64,000 nt of DNA, taken from Metabacillus flavus (lineage in GTDB: Bacteria > Bacillota > Bacilli > Bacillales > Bacillaceae). The position numbers and the translations under genes were made by a program. The DNA is taken from the NCBI RefSeq assembly GCF_018283675.1, contig NZ_JAGVRK010000001.1, positions 62,001 to 126,000 on the forward strand. The letters run 5' to 3'. Each line of letters begins with the position of its first letter. Within the stretch, counting starts at the first letter, position 1. The notes under the pieces are model-generated. The model ran no database searches, was not told the origin of the DNA, and saw nothing but the letters and a program-made list of their open reading frames with translations. This document shows, piece by piece, positions 25,438 to 34,953 of the stretch.

Positions 25438-27375
25438 ATGAAACGGATCTTCCGAAATACGATCTTTTATTTACTCATATTTTTGGTTGTGATCGGAATC
25501 GTTAGTACCTTTAACGGTCAAAATCCGAAAACAGAACCATTGACTTACACCAATTTCGTTTCGAAATTAGAAGCGGGAGACGTTAAGCAGATAACGGCAA
25601 AACCCGTACGCGGTGTTTTTGAAGTAAAAGGACAGCTTAAAGGCGCTAAGAAAGATGAATACTTTTTGACTCATGTTCCAAGCGAGTCAATCGATCAGAT
25701 TACAGCAGCTGCAAAATCAAGCCAGACGGAATTTCAGCCTGCTGAAGAAACAAGCGGATGGGTGACTTTTTTCACATCCATCATTCCTTTTGTCATCATC
25801 TTCATTCTTTTCTTCTTCCTGCTTAATCAGGCTCAGGGCGGCGGAAGCCGTGTAATGAACTTCGGCAAAAGCAAAGCGAAGCTGTACAGCGAAGAAAAGA
25901 AAAAGGTTAAGTTTAAAGATGTAGCAGGAGCAGATGAAGAAAAGCAGGAGCTTGTGGAGGTCGTTGATTTCCTTAAAGATCCCCGCAAATTCTCTGAACT
26001 CGGTGCCAGAATTCCTAAAGGTGTTCTCCTTGTGGGACCTCCGGGTACAGGTAAAACGCTTCTTGCACGTGCAGTAGCGGGCGAAGCCGGCGTGCCGTTT
26101 TTCTCCATAAGCGGTTCAGACTTCGTAGAAATGTTCGTTGGGGTCGGTGCATCCCGTGTACGTGACCTATTCGAAAATGCGAAAAAGAATGCACCATGTA
26201 TTATCTTTATTGATGAAATTGATGCAGTTGGACGCCAGCGCGGAGCCGGTCTTGGCGGAGGCCATGATGAGCGCGAGCAAACGCTGAACCAATTGCTTGT
26301 TGAAATGGATGGTTTCAGTGCCAATGAGGGAATCATCATTGTCGCCGCAACAAACCGTGCTGATATTCTTGACCCGGCGCTTCTTCGTCCGGGACGTTTT
26401 GACCGCCAGATTACAGTAGACCGTCCAGATGTAAAAGGACGCGAAGCGGTGCTGAAGGTTCATTCCCGCAACAAGCCTCTTGACAACTCTGTTGATTTGA
26501 AAGCTATTGCGATGAGAACACCAGGCTTCTCCGGTGCAGATCTTGAGAACCTGCTTAACGAAGCAGCACTTGTGGCTGCCCGTACAAACAAGAAGAAAAT
26601 CGACATGCTTGATATTGATGAAGCAACAGACCGCGTAATCGCAGGACCAGCGAAGAAAAGCCGTGTTATTTCTGAAAAAGAGCGCAACATTGTCGCATAT
26701 CATGAAGGCGGCCATACAATTATCGGCCATGTCCTTGATGAAGCTGAAATGGTACATAAAGTAACCATCGTACCGCGCGGCCAGGCAGGCGGTTATGCCG
26801 TTATGCTTCCTAAGGAAGACCGTTACTTTATGACAAAGCCAGAACTTCTTGATAAAATTACCGGCCTTCTTGGAGGACGCGTGGCAGAGGAAATCGTATT
26901 CGGCGAAGTCAGCACAGGAGCTTCAAATGACTTCCAGAGAGCGACAGGAATTGCCCGCCGTATGGTTACAGAATTCGGTATGTCTGATAAGCTTGGACCG
27001 CTTCAGTTTGGCCAGTCCCAAGGACAAGTGTTCTTAGGCCGCGATATTAACAACGAGCCAAACTATAGTGATGCCATCGCTCATGAAATCGATATAGAGA
27101 TTCAAAACTTTATTAAAGTGAGTTATGAGCGTGCCAAAACCATTCTTACAGAAAACCGCGACAAGCTTGAGCTTGTAGCTAAAACTCTTCTTGAAGTAGA
27201 GACACTTGATGCGAAGCAAATCGATCACCTGATGAAGCACGGCAAGCTTCCGGAGCGAATCGAAGACCTTGAAGACACAAGTGATTCTTCAGATGTAAAA
27301 ATTAACATTCAGAGAAAGACAGAAGAACCATCTCCATTGGATGATCCTGAACGTCCGGAACTGAAAAAAGACTGA
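25438..27375 (+). CDS. ftsH: ATP-dependent zinc metalloprotease FtsH
   Basis: A membrane AAA+ protease that removes misassembled membrane proteins and regulatory substrates such as Spo0E in B. subtilis. It has 645 residues. There is an N-terminal membrane helix (about 6-24), an extracytoplasmic domain to about 110, and a second helix (about 112-132). Then come the AAA module with Walker A GPPGTGKT at 200-207, Walker [15 protein letters not shown] region [19 protein letters not shown], and the zinc site HEGGH at 422-426. GGAGGAGG precedes the ATG. It is monocistronic between its own promoter and a strong terminator. Confidence 0.98.
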   Translation: MKRIFRNTIFYLLIFLVVIGIVSTFNGQNPKTEPLTYTNFVSKLEAGDVKQITAKPVRGVFEVKGQLKGAKKDEYFLTHVPSESIDQITAAAKSSQTEFQPAEETSGWVTFFTSIIPFVIIFILFFFLLNQAQGGGSRVMNFGKSKAKLYSEEKKKVKFKDVAGADEEKQELVEVVDFLKDPRKFSELGARIPKGVLLVGPPGTGKTLLARAVAGEAGVPFFSISGSDFVEMFVGVGASRVRDLFENAKKNAPCIIFIDEIDAVGRQRGAGLGGGHDEREQTLNQLLVEMDGFSANEGIIIVAATNRADILDPALLRPGRFDRQITVDRPDVKGREAVLKVHSRNKPLDNSVDLKAIAMRTPGFSGADLENLLNEAALVAARTNKKKIDMLDIDEATDRVIAGPAKKSRVISEKERNIVAYHEGGHTIIGHVLDEAEMVHKVTIVPRGQAGGYAVMLPKEDRYFMTKPELLDKITGLLGGRVAEEIVFGEVSTGASNDFQRATGIARRMVTEFGMSDKLGPLQFGQSQGQVFLGRDINNEPNYSDAIAHEIDIEIQNFIKVSYERAKTILTENRDKLELVAKTLLEVETLDAKQIDHLMKHGKLPERIEDLEDTSDSSDVKINIQRKTEEPSPLDDPERPELKKD

Positions 27376-27386
27376 CCCATTTATAA

Positions 27387-27416
27387 GACCGCATTCTTCC
27401 GGGAATGCGGTCTTTT
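27387..27416 (+). terminator. Intrinsic terminator after ftsH
   Basis: A 10-bp stem GACCGCATTC / GAATGCGGTC (27387-27396, 27403-27412) followed by TTTTG. Confidence 0.85.
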
Positions 27417-27446
27417 GTATGAAAGAAGCAGATAGAGTGGAGCACG

Positions 27447-27475
27447 TTGCCGTCTTGTTTTACCTGTTTTATGAT
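27447..27475 (+). promoter_or_regulatory. Promoter of coaX-hslO-yacD
   Basis: TTGCCG (27447-27452), 17 nt, TATGAT (27470-27475). A second TATGAT overlaps at 27475-27480. Confidence 0.55.
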
Positions 27476-27535
27476 ATGATGGTGGCGGAATGTTTTACAA
27501 AGACTTAGAGAAACTATATAGAGTGGTGAAAATCG

Positions 27536-28300
27536 TTGATTTTAGTATTGGATGTCGGGAATACAAATACAGTTATCGGTGTGTATGAAAAAGAAGAGCT
27601 GAACTATCATTGGCGGATTGAAACAAGCCGTAATAAGACAGAAGATGAGTTTGGCATGCTGTTTACATCTCTTTTTGAGCATGTTGGAATTTCCTTTAAG
27701 GATTTTGAGGGAATCATCATTTCTTCTGTAGTTCCTCCTATCATGTTCTCACTTGAACGTATGTGCAAAAAGTACTTTGATATCAAACCCCAGGTTGTCG
27801 GACCGGGCATCAAAACCGGTTTGAATATTAAATATGAAAACCCGAGAGAAGTAGGGGCAGACCGGATTGTGAATGCGGTAGCGGGAATCCACCTCTACGG
27901 AAGTCCGCTGATCATTGTTGATTTCGGTACAGCGACTACTTATTGCTATATTAACGAGGATAAACAATATATGGGCGGAGCGATTGCGCCGGGAGTGAAT
28001 ATTTCAACAGAAGCGCTCTATTCAAGAGCAGCCAAGCTTCCAAGAATTGAAATTGCAAGGCCTGAGAATATCATTGGCAAAAATACAGTGAGCGCGATGC
28101 AATCCGGTATTTTATTTGGCTATGTCGGCCAAGTCGAGGGGATTGTAAGGAGAATGAAGGAGGAAACCGGCCAAAATCCGAAGGTTATCGGTACTGGCGG
28201 TTTAGCGGGTCTTATTGCGAATGAATCCAATACGATTGATATCGTGGATCCCTTCTTAACCTTAAAAGGGCTGCAGCTGATTTACAGCAGAAATCAATAA
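27536..28300 (+). CDS. coaX: Type III pantothenate kinase
   Basis: Phosphorylates pantothenate in the first step of coenzyme A synthesis; the type III enzyme is not inhibited by CoA. 254 residues from a TTG start at 27536 that yields (M)[11 protein letters not shown], the family's N-terminal phosphate-binding motif. Other ASKHA-fold blocks are [16 protein letters not shown] and [14 protein letters not shown], followed by [17 protein letters not shown] lies 10 nt before the TTG. hslO follows 41 nt downstream. Confidence 0.96.
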   Translation: MILVLDVGNTNTVIGVYEKEELNYHWRIETSRNKTEDEFGMLFTSLFEHVGISFKDFEGIIISSVVPPIMFSLERMCKKYFDIKPQVVGPGIKTGLNIKYENPREVGADRIVNAVAGIHLYGSPLIIVDFGTATTYCYINEDKQYMGGAIAPGVNISTEALYSRAAKLPRIEIARPENIIGKNTVSAMQSGILFGYVGQVEGIVRRMKEETGQNPKVIGTGGLAGLIANESNTIDIVDPFLTLKGLQLIYSRNQ

Positions 28301-28341
28301 TTCACATACAGGAGCAGGATCCTGAAGGGGGCATTTATAGA

Positions 28342-29217
28342 ATGGACTACTTAGTAAAAGCATTGGCATATGATGGACAAGTCCGCGCATATGCTGTTAA
28401 ATCCACCGATACCGTCGGAGAGGGCCAAAGAAGGCATCAAACCTGGCCAACCGCTTCAGCTGCGCTGGGCAGAACACTGACGGCCGGCTTAATGCTTGGA
28501 ACGATGCTAAAAGGCAATGATAAATTGACAATTAAAGTGGAAGGGAACGGTCCGCTTGGCCCGATTCTTGTAGATGCGAATGCTAAAGGGGAAGTAAGAG
28601 GATATGTTACCCATCCGCAGACTCACTTTGATTTAAATAAATTCGGGAAGCTGGATGTGGCCCGCGCTGTTGGTACAGAAGGAATGCTGACCGTAGTTAA
28701 GGATCTTGGCATGAGAGAGCATTTTACAGGGCAGGTTCCAATTGTTTCAGGAGAACTCGGTGAGGATTTCACGTATTACCTTGTTTCATCCGAACAGGTT
28801 CCGTCTTCTGTAGGAGTCGGTGTGCTTGTCAACCCGGACAATACCATTCTTGCTTCAGGAGGATTCGTTGTCCAGCTTTTACCGGGAGCAGAAGAAGAAA
28901 CAATTGCGAAAATTGAAGAGCGGCTGACAGCGATGGAGCCGATCTCTAAGCTCATTGAAAAAGGCTTGTCTCCAGAGCAAATCCTGGATGAGGTTCTAGG
29001 GGAAGGAAATGCAAAGATTCTTGAGACCTTGCCGGTATCCTTTCAATGCCAATGTTCGAAAGAGCGATTTGGTTCAGCAATCATCAGCCTTGGAACGAAA
29101 GAAATCGATGAGATGATTGAAGAAGATGGCCAGGCGGAAGCTCAGTGTCATTTCTGCAATGAAATCTATATTTTTTCTAAAGAAGAGCTTGAAGAACTGA
29201 AAGCAGAATCTAAATAA
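28342..29217 (+). CDS. hslO: Redox-regulated chaperonin Hsp33
   Basis: A cytosolic holdase that turns on when its zinc-bound thiols oxidise. 291 residues with the typical start [19 protein letters not shown]. The redox switch at the C-terminus has all four cysteines: Cys236 and Cys238 (CQC) and Cys269 and Cys272 (CHFC). GAAGGGGGC serves as ribosome site. It lies between coaX and a predicted extracytoplasmic folding factor, as in B. subtilis. Confidence 0.97.
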   Translation: MDYLVKALAYDGQVRAYAVKSTDTVGEGQRRHQTWPTASAALGRTLTAGLMLGTMLKGNDKLTIKVEGNGPLGPILVDANAKGEVRGYVTHPQTHFDLNKFGKLDVARAVGTEGMLTVVKDLGMREHFTGQVPIVSGELGEDFTYYLVSSEQVPSSVGVGVLVNPDNTILASGGFVVQLLPGAEEETIAKIEERLTAMEPISKLIEKGLSPEQILDEVLGEGNAKILETLPVSFQCQCSKERFGSAIISLGTKEIDEMIEEDGQAEAQCHFCNEIYIFSKEELEELKAESK

Positions 29218-29239
29218 TACGGAGCCAGGGAGTGGGGAA

Positions 29240-30115
29240 ATGAACAAAAGAGCCCTGTGGTTCGTGATTATTGGACTTGCCGTTTTGAATCTCGGAACAT
29301 TTCTTTATTTTATGAAAAAAGAACCAGCTCCGGCAGAATCATCCGAAACGGTAGCGAAAATCGGCCAAACAGAAGTAACGAGAGAAGAATGGCTTGCACA
29401 GCTTGAAAACCGGTTCGGAAAAGAAACGCTCGAACAAATGGTGAACAGCCGTGTTGTTGAAGAGCTTTCAAAGAAATATAAAATTAACGTCAAGGATGAA
29501 ACCATCGACCGGGAGCTTGATATATTTAAGGCTTCCTCCAATGTAACGGAGAGTGAAGGCCTGGAAAATGAAAAAGAATGGCGGAAACAGATTCGCTACA
29601 GCATTTTGCTTGAGGAGCTGTTAACGAGAGATGTGAATGTTTCCGAAGAAGCGATGAAGACCTACTATAGCAAAAACAAAGCTCATTATACGTTCGAAGA
29701 TGCTTATCACCTTTCGCATATTGCATTAAGAAGTGAGAAGCAGGCAGAAGAAGTAATCAACGAGCTGAAAGCAGGCTCCAGTTTTCAAGCACTTGCTGAG
29801 GAACATGCATCTGCTGCGGAACAGCAGGGAGATCTTGGTTTCATTACTGAAGGTCAGGCGTCTGTACCGAGGGCTTATATGAAAGCGGCTGGTTCTATGA
29901 AAGCCGGGGGATACAGCGGCCAGCCGGTAAAGACTGAAAAGGGGTACGCAGTTTTATTTTTAAATGAGAAAATAAACGGCCGGACCTATTCATACAATGA
30001 GGTAAAAGAGCAGATCCGCCGCCAGCTTGCACTTGAGCAGATGGAGGGGGAGGTCTCAGTAAAACCTCTGTGGGAAGAAGCAAAAGCAGAATGGTTTTAT
30101 GGGCAAAAAGATTGA
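29240..30115 (+). CDS. yacD: Parvulin-type peptidyl-prolyl isomerase, membrane anchored (YacD)
   Basis: 291 residues with one N-terminal hydrophobic segment (about 5-25, ALWFVIIGLAVLNLGTFLYF), then a SurA/PrsA-like N-domain and a parvulin domain (about 137-230, HLSHIALRSEKQAEEVINEL, then GDLGFITEG). Unlike lipoprotein PrsA, there is no lipobox cysteine after the hydrophobic segment, so it is probably held by an uncleaved signal anchor outside the membrane. It should assist folding of exported proteins. The next promoter (for cysK) overlaps its stop codon. Confidence 0.9.
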   Translation: MNKRALWFVIIGLAVLNLGTFLYFMKKEPAPAESSETVAKIGQTEVTREEWLAQLENRFGKETLEQMVNSRVVEELSKKYKINVKDETIDRELDIFKASSNVTESEGLENEKEWRKQIRYSILLEELLTRDVNVSEEAMKTYYSKNKAHYTFEDAYHLSHIALRSEKQAEEVINELKAGSSFQALAEEHASAAEQQGDLGFITEGQASVPRAYMKAAGSMKAGGYSGQPVKTEKGYAVLFLNEKINGRTYSYNEVKEQIRRQLALEQMEGEVSVKPLWEEAKAEWFYGQKD

Positions 30116-30140
30116 CAATTCCGAATTGTATTGGTAGATT
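30112..30140 (+). promoter_or_regulatory. cysK promoter with overlapping 15-bp palindrome
   Basis: TTGACA (30112-30117), 17 nt, TAGATT (30135-30140). A perfect inverted repeat ACAATTC-C-GAATTGT spans 30115-30129, so a bound repressor would cover the -35 and spacer. cysK is repressed by CymR in B. subtilis; whether this is a CymR site is an inference. Confidence 0.65.
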
Positions 30141-30182
30141 TTAATAAAACCAATAAAAATACTCGGATTAGAGGTGCTTTCA

Positions 30183-31100
30183 ATGCGTGTGGCAAATTCT
30201 ATTCATGAACTGATTGGGGAAACCCCCATTGTAAAGTTGAATAAACTAGTTGAAGACGACTATGCAGATGTCTATTTAAAGCTTGAATTTATGAACCCGG
30301 GCAGCAGTGTAAAAGACCGTATTGCTCTTGCTATGATTGAAGCGGCAGAAAAGAACGGCAGTCTTAAGCCCGGCGACACGATAATTGAACCGACAAGCGG
30401 GAATACAGGAATCGGTCTTGCAATGGTTGCGGCGGCAAAAGGAATCAAAGCGATTCTTGTTATGCCGGATACGATGAGCATGGAGCGCAGAAACCTGCTG
30501 CGTGCTTATGGAGCTGAGCTTGTGCTGACTCCCGGAGCAGAAGGAATGGGCGGTGCAATCCGCAAGGCAGAAGAGCTCTCCAAGGAACATGGATACTTCA
30601 TGCCGCAGCAATTCAAAAACGAAGCGAACCCTGAGGTCCATCGTCTGACAACAGGCCCGGAAATTGTCCGTCAAATGGATCAGCTGGATGCGTTTATCGC
30701 AGGCATCGGGACAGGCGGAACCATCACGGGTGCTGGTGAAGTTTTAAAAGAGCATTTTCCTGGAGTTAAGATTTACGCAGTGGAGCCAGCGGATTCTCCG
30801 GTTCTAGCCGGAGGAAAACCAGGACCACACAAAATCCAGGGAATCGGAGCGGGATTTGTTCCTGATATCTTGAATACCGAGCTTTATGAAGAAATCATCC
30901 CTGTGAAAAATGAAGATGCTTTCGAATATGCGCGCCTTGCTGCGAAAACAGAGGGTGTTCTTGGAGGGATTTCCTCCGGTGCAGCCATCTATGCAGCACT
31001 GAAGGTTGCGAAGGAGCTTGGCAAGGGCAAAAAAGTTCTTGCGATCATTCCCAGTAATGGAGAGCGTTACTTAAGTACACCGCTTTATCAATTTGAATAG
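30183..31100 (+). CDS. cysK: Cysteine synthase A (O-acetylserine sulfhydrylase)
   Basis: Makes cysteine from O-acetylserine and sulfide with PLP, following CysE, whose gene is at 62.9 kb. 305 residues. The PLP lysine is Lys44 in [22 protein letters not shown] binds substrate, and [16 protein letters not shown] holds the cofactor phosphate. In B. subtilis CysK also partners CymR as a sensor of cysteine status. ATG 30183 is chosen with AGAGGTG 6 nt upstream; a GTG nine bases earlier lies inside that site. Confidence 0.98.
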   Translation: MRVANSIHELIGETPIVKLNKLVEDDYADVYLKLEFMNPGSSVKDRIALAMIEAAEKNGSLKPGDTIIEPTSGNTGIGLAMVAAAKGIKAILVMPDTMSMERRNLLRAYGAELVLTPGAEGMGGAIRKAEELSKEHGYFMPQQFKNEANPEVHRLTTGPEIVRQMDQLDAFIAGIGTGGTITGAGEVLKEHFPGVKIYAVEPADSPVLAGGKPGPHKIQGIGAGFVPDILNTELYEEIIPVKNEDAFEYARLAAKTEGVLGGISSGAAIYAALKVAKELGKGKKVLAIIPSNGERYLSTPLYQFE

Positions 31101-31107
31101 AATGTGT

Positions 31108-31138
31108 AAAAACAGTCCTCGGACTGTTTTTATTTTTG
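31108..31138 (+). terminator. Intrinsic terminator after cysK
   Basis: AAAAACAGTCC / GGACTGTTTTT with a TC turn, followed by ATTTTTG. Confidence 0.88.
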
Positions 31139-31190
31139 TCCGCAGGTAGCAGAATGAAGCGGACATCAAGTAAAATATCGTTATATGTCC
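31137..31190 (+). promoter_or_regulatory. Overlapping inverted repeats in the folate-operon leader
   Basis: TGTCCGC (31137-31143) is complementary to GCGGACA (31159-31165). GGACAT (31161-31166) is also complementary to ATGTCC (31185-31190). The shared middle arm makes the two stems mutually exclusive. The second stem ends 5 nt before AGGAGTG, the pabB ribosome site. No clear promoter hexamers were recognised in this gap. Confidence 0.5.
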
Positions 31191-31207
31191 AAATAGGAGT
31201 GTGCCTC

Positions 31208-32608
31208 ATGCAAAAACCGGTTTACTATCCTTTTCATAAAAAAATAAAGCGAATGAATGATTTTTTTCAAACATACATGAACCTTTCAGTGAGAGAGAAG
31301 CATCACGCGCTGCTCGAAAGCGGCAGAGGAGGCCGATACAGCATAGCTGGATTGTCTCCGCGCTCTATCATTTCAGCTAAAAATCGTGAAATCATGCTGA
31401 CGGAAGATGGAAAGCAGCAAAGCTTCCAAGAGGACGATGCGCTTGCTTGGCTTCAGGAGCGGATGGCTGAAATTCATGTCGAGAAGAATCCTGATCTTCC
31501 GGACTTTCAAAGCGGAGCAATTGGGTTCATCAGCTATGATGCGGTTCGGCATTTTGAAAAGCTTCCGGAAAAAGGGGAGGACGATCTCCAAACACCGGAT
31601 TTTTTCTGGATGATCTTCCATGAGCTGGCGATTTTGGATCATGATGCGGATGAAGTGTACTTGGTTGTACTGGAGGACAGATCGGCACCAGAGCAGGCAC
31701 AGCTTCGACTTGCCACGCTTGAGAAAATGTGGCTTAACCCGGCTCCAAACTTAGAACGGAAACATTATCCTCAGGAGGGGACCGAGGCTAAGCATCATTT
31801 CACCCCAAATCAGTTCAAGGAAGCCGTCATAAAGATAAAGGATTATATTGCAGCAGGGGATGTGTTCCAGGTCAATTTATCGACAAGACAAGCTGCCAGG
31901 CTTCATGACCATCCCATCCGCATCTATGAAAAACTAAGGGAGATTAACCCGTCTCCTTATATGAGCTACCTGGAGACACCGGATTTCCAGATTGTCTCTG
32001 CCTCGCCTGAGCTTTTAGTGAAAAAAAGCGGAACACTTCTTAGTACAAGGCCGATCGCAGGAACGAGATCGCGCGGGAAGGATCATGAAGAGGATCTAAA
32101 GCTTGCTGCGGAGCTCATTGATAACGAAAAGGAACGGGCGGAACACGTTATGCTAGTTGACCTGGAACGAAACGATCTCGGCCGGGTGTGCAAATATGGA
32201 ACAGTGGAAGTCGATGAGTTTATGGCCATTGAAAGATACTCCCATGTGATGCACATTGTTTCAAATGTGCAGGGAGAAATAGCAGATGGAAAAAATTTTT
32301 CCGATATCATCCGCGCCGTATTCCCGGGCGGCACAATAACAGGCGCCCCAAAGGTTCGGACGATGGAAATCATTGAGGAGCTTGAACCGAAACGGCGGGG
32401 AATTTATACAGGATCTATCGGATGGATTGATTTTAATGGCGATTTGGAGTTGAATATAATTATCAGAACTCTTTTTGCCCAAAATGGAACGGGTTATATT
32501 CAGGCAGGTGCCGGAATTGTAATTGACTCGAATCCGGACTATGAGTATAAGGAGTCTCTGAAAAAGGCGGCCGCTGTCTTAAAAGCGGCAGAGCAGAGTG
32601 GAGCTTGA
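31208..32608 (+). CDS. pabB: Para-aminobenzoate synthase component I
   Basis: Converts chorismate to aminodeoxychorismate with ammonia supplied by PabA; first committed enzyme for the folate pABA ring. 466 residues (470 in B. subtilis). The C-terminal chorismate-binding domain has DVFQVNLSTRQ, RPIAGTRSRG, EKERAEHVMLVDLERNDLGRV, FPGGTITGAPKVRTMEIIEEL and GSIGWIDFNG. ATG 31208 was chosen with AGGAGTG upstream; the frame opens further up, in the cysK terminator. It begins the pabB-pabA-pabC-folP-folB-folK-yazB-dusB run. Confidence 0.97.
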   Translation: MQKPVYYPFHKKIKRMNDFFQTYMNLSVREKHHALLESGRGGRYSIAGLSPRSIISAKNREIMLTEDGKQQSFQEDDALAWLQERMAEIHVEKNPDLPDFQSGAIGFISYDAVRHFEKLPEKGEDDLQTPDFFWMIFHELAILDHDADEVYLVVLEDRSAPEQAQLRLATLEKMWLNPAPNLERKHYPQEGTEAKHHFTPNQFKEAVIKIKDYIAAGDVFQVNLSTRQAARLHDHPIRIYEKLREINPSPYMSYLETPDFQIVSASPELLVKKSGTLLSTRPIAGTRSRGKDHEEDLKLAAELIDNEKERAEHVMLVDLERNDLGRVCKYGTVEVDEFMAIERYSHVMHIVSNVQGEIADGKNFSDIIRAVFPGGTITGAPKVRTMEIIEELEPKRRGIYTGSIGWIDFNGDLELNIIIRTLFAQNGTGYIQAGAGIVIDSNPDYEYKESLKKAAAVLKAAEQSGA

Positions 32609-32635
32609 GCTAATGAAAGGATGAGGTGAGCAGAG
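32591..32635 (+). promoter_or_regulatory. Probable TRAP (MtrB) binding site over the pabA ribosome site
   Basis: GAG triplets begin at 32591, 32596, 32601, 32607, 32623, 32628 and 32633. Spacers are 2-3 nt, and two register positions in the middle are not GAG (near 32612 and 32617, the latter AAG). This is the (G/U)AG-N2-3 periodicity bound by the 11-mer TRAP. It overlaps the Shine-Dalgarno AGGATGAGGTGAG and the GTG start of pabA. In B. subtilis TRAP with tryptophan represses translation of this same gene (trpG/pabA). Confidence 0.8.
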
Positions 32636-33225
32636 TGATTTTAATGATTGATAATTACGATTCATTTACGTACAACCTGGTACAGTATTTGGGAGAGCTT
32701 GGAGAGGAACTGATGGTGAGGCGCAATGATGAAATCACCATACAGGAAATCCGTGAGCTGAATCCGGAATTCTTAATGATTTCACCGGGACCATGCAGCC
32801 CGAATGAAGCGGGGATCAGCATGGAAGCAATTCGTGAATTTGCCGGCGAAATTCCGATTTTCGGAGTATGCCTTGGCCACCAGTCGATCGCCCAGGTATT
32901 CGGCGGGGACGTTGTAAGAGCTGAACGGCTCATGCACGGAAAAGTATCCGAAATCCAGCATGATGGGCAAACGATTTTCAGCGGGATTGAAACACCATTT
33001 CTTGCGACCCGGTATCATTCACTTATTGTGAAAAAAGAAACCCTCCCGGACTGCTTCATTGTTTCCGCAAAGACGGAGCAGGATGAAATTATGGCCATTC
33101 GCCATAAAGAGCTTCCGATTGAAGGAGTGCAGTTCCATCCGGAGTCCATTATGACGTCCGCAGGAAAGAACCTGTTGAAGAATTTTATTGAAACCTACAA
33201 GAAAGCGGAAGAGAGCGTCTTGTAA
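32635..33225 (+). CDS. pabA: Glutamine amidotransferase shared by PABA and anthranilate synthesis
   Basis: Releases ammonia from glutamine for PabB and, in B. subtilis, also for TrpE, which is why it is tryptophan-regulated. 196 residues from GTG 32635, giving (M)[20 protein letters not shown]. An in-frame GTG nine bases earlier is inside the GAG repeats. Class I amidotransferase triad: Cys79 in GVCLGHQ and the His/Glu of VQFHPES. The stop overlaps the pabC start by one base (TAATG). Confidence 0.97.
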   Translation: MILMIDNYDSFTYNLVQYLGELGEELMVRRNDEITIQEIRELNPEFLMISPGPCSPNEAGISMEAIREFAGEIPIFGVCLGHQSIAQVFGGDVVRAERLMHGKVSEIQHDGQTIFSGIETPFLATRYHSLIVKKETLPDCFIVSAKTEQDEIMAIRHKELPIEGVQFHPESIMTSAGKNLLKNFIETYKKAEESVL

Positions 33226-34082
33226 TGTTTATTTTTCTTAATTCTAAAATGATAAAGGCCGAAGAGGCGAGCATCTCCCTCTTCGACCATGGATATATGT
33301 ACGGCCTTGGGGTATTCGAGACATTCCGTGCCTACCAGGGCCACTCTTTTTTACTGAAGGACCATTTGACGAGGCTTCATGCCTCCTTATCAGAGCTTGG
33401 GATCAAGACGTCTCTAACTGCAGAGCAGGTCCATGGGATGGTTCAGGAACTGCTCACTGCCAATCAAATGGAAGATGGAAACGCGGCAGTAAGGCTGACT
33501 GTTTCAGCGGGTAATGGAGGTCCGGGATTTTCAAATCAGATTTATGAAGAACCGGTGATCTCCTGTTTTTTAAGGCCGATTGCTGCCCCGGCTGACCAAA
33601 AACAGGGGCAGGTGCTTACGTTAAGAAGGAATACGCCTGAGGGAGCATTCCGGATGAAGTCGAGCCATTACATGAACAATTTTCTGGCTAAAAAAGAGCT
33701 GAATGGCAGGCTGAATACAGAGGGCATTTTTTTAACTAAAGAAGAGGCCGTTTGCGAAGGCATTGTGTCCAATTTGTTTTGGGTGAAGAACGGGACAGTC
33801 TTTACTCCGGCACCAGAAACAGGTGCATTGGATGGGATTACCCGCCAATTCGTCCTCGCTCTATGCAGAAAATTGAATTTACCATATAGAGAAGGTTTTT
33901 TTCCGCTGGATGATCTGCTTTCCGCAGAAGAAGCCTTCATGACCAATTCTGTGCAGGAAATGATTCCATTCTCCAAAATCAATATCCAATCTTTTGCAGG
34001 TAAGGATGGAGCCGTTACACAGAAACTAAAAGAAGAGTATTCAAAATACCGGCATGCTCTATGGTCACGAGATGAGCTGTAA
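33225..34082 (+). CDS. pabC: Aminodeoxychorismate lyase
   Basis: A PLP enzyme (fold type IV) that splits aminodeoxychorismate into p-aminobenzoate and pyruvate. 285 residues, starting [34 protein letters not shown], typical of the class IV aminotransferase family. Lys145 in RMKSSHYMNN is the likely PLP lysine, and TNSVQEMIPF is near the C-terminus. The ATG shares its A with the pabA stop (TAATG), so it is translationally coupled and could respond to TRAP control of pabA. Confidence 0.95.
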   Translation: MFIFLNSKMIKAEEASISLFDHGYMYGLGVFETFRAYQGHSFLLKDHLTRLHASLSELGIKTSLTAEQVHGMVQELLTANQMEDGNAAVRLTVSAGNGGPGFSNQIYEEPVISCFLRPIAAPADQKQGQVLTLRRNTPEGAFRMKSSHYMNNFLAKKELNGRLNTEGIFLTKEEAVCEGIVSNLFWVKNGTVFTPAPETGALDGITRQFVLALCRKLNLPYREGFFPLDDLLSAEEAFMTNSVQEMIPFSKINIQSFAGKDGAVTQKLKEEYSKYRHALWSRDEL

Positions 34083-34095
34083 AGGATGAGGTTTG

Positions 34096-34953
34096 ATGGG
34101 GTTAACGACATTAGCGAAGCAGTCCGGAATGGATTGCCGCGGCTACACATTAAATTACAATGAAAAGACACTGATAATGGGGATTTTAAATGTTACACCG
34201 GACTCGTTTTCCGATGGAGGGAAATACAATTCTCTGGACCAGGCAATACTGCGTGCGAAAACCCTTGTTGATGAGGGTGCAGACATCATTGATATAGGAG
34301 GGGAATCGACTAGGCCAGGAGCTGAGTATGTTCCTGAAGAGGAAGAAATGGAACGTGTGATTCCTGTTATTGAGCGATTATCTAAAGAAGTGAATGCACC
34401 CATTTCGATTGACACATACAAAGCTGCTGTGGCAAGAGAAGCGCTTAAAGCAGGAGCTCACATTGTGAATGATATATGGGGGGCAAAGGCAGAGCCTGCT
34501 ATTGCAGCAGCAGCAGCGGAGTTTGATGCGCCAATCATTCTTATGCACAATAGGAAGGAACGCAATTACGATAGGCTGCTTCCCGATATGATTACGGACC
34601 TGATGGAAAGTGCAGCTATTGCAGAGCTTGCAGGTGTAAAGAATGATAAAATCATCCTTGACCCGGGAATCGGTTTTGCAAAAACCTTCAATGACAACTT
34701 GGAAGTGATGGGAAACTTGGAGGCCTTCACCAGCCTTGGATATCCGGTCCTCCTTGGGACCTCAAGAAAAACGTTTATCGGAAAGGTTTTGGACCTGCCT
34801 CCTGAAGAAAGAATGGAAGGGACGGGCGCGACCGTCTGCCTTGGTATTCAGAAAGGCTGCGCAATTGTCCGCGTCCATGATGTAAAGGAAATAGCAAGGA
34901 TGGCGAAAATGATGGATGCCATGATTGGGAAGGGGAGTCATGCCCATGGATAA
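34096..34953 (+). CDS. folP: Dihydropteroate synthase
   Basis: Joins p-aminobenzoate to hydroxymethyl-dihydropterin pyrophosphate; the sulfonamide target (sul in B. subtilis). 285 residues in a TIM barrel: MGILNVTPDSFSDGGKY near residue 28, DIGGESTRPGA near 73, DIWGAK, IILDPGIGFAKTFNDNL and LLGTSRKTFIG. ATG 34096 is chosen over an adjacent TTG at 34093; GGATGAGG lies just upstream, rather close. It overlaps folB by 8 nt. Confidence 0.97.
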   Translation: MGLTTLAKQSGMDCRGYTLNYNEKTLIMGILNVTPDSFSDGGKYNSLDQAILRAKTLVDEGADIIDIGGESTRPGAEYVPEEEEMERVIPVIERLSKEVNAPISIDTYKAAVAREALKAGAHIVNDIWGAKAEPAIAAAAAEFDAPIILMHNRKERNYDRLLPDMITDLMESAAIAELAGVKNDKIILDPGIGFAKTFNDNLEVMGNLEAFTSLGYPVLLGTSRKTFIGKVLDLPPEERMEGTGATVCLGIQKGCAIVRVHDVKEIARMAKMMDAMIGKGSHAHG

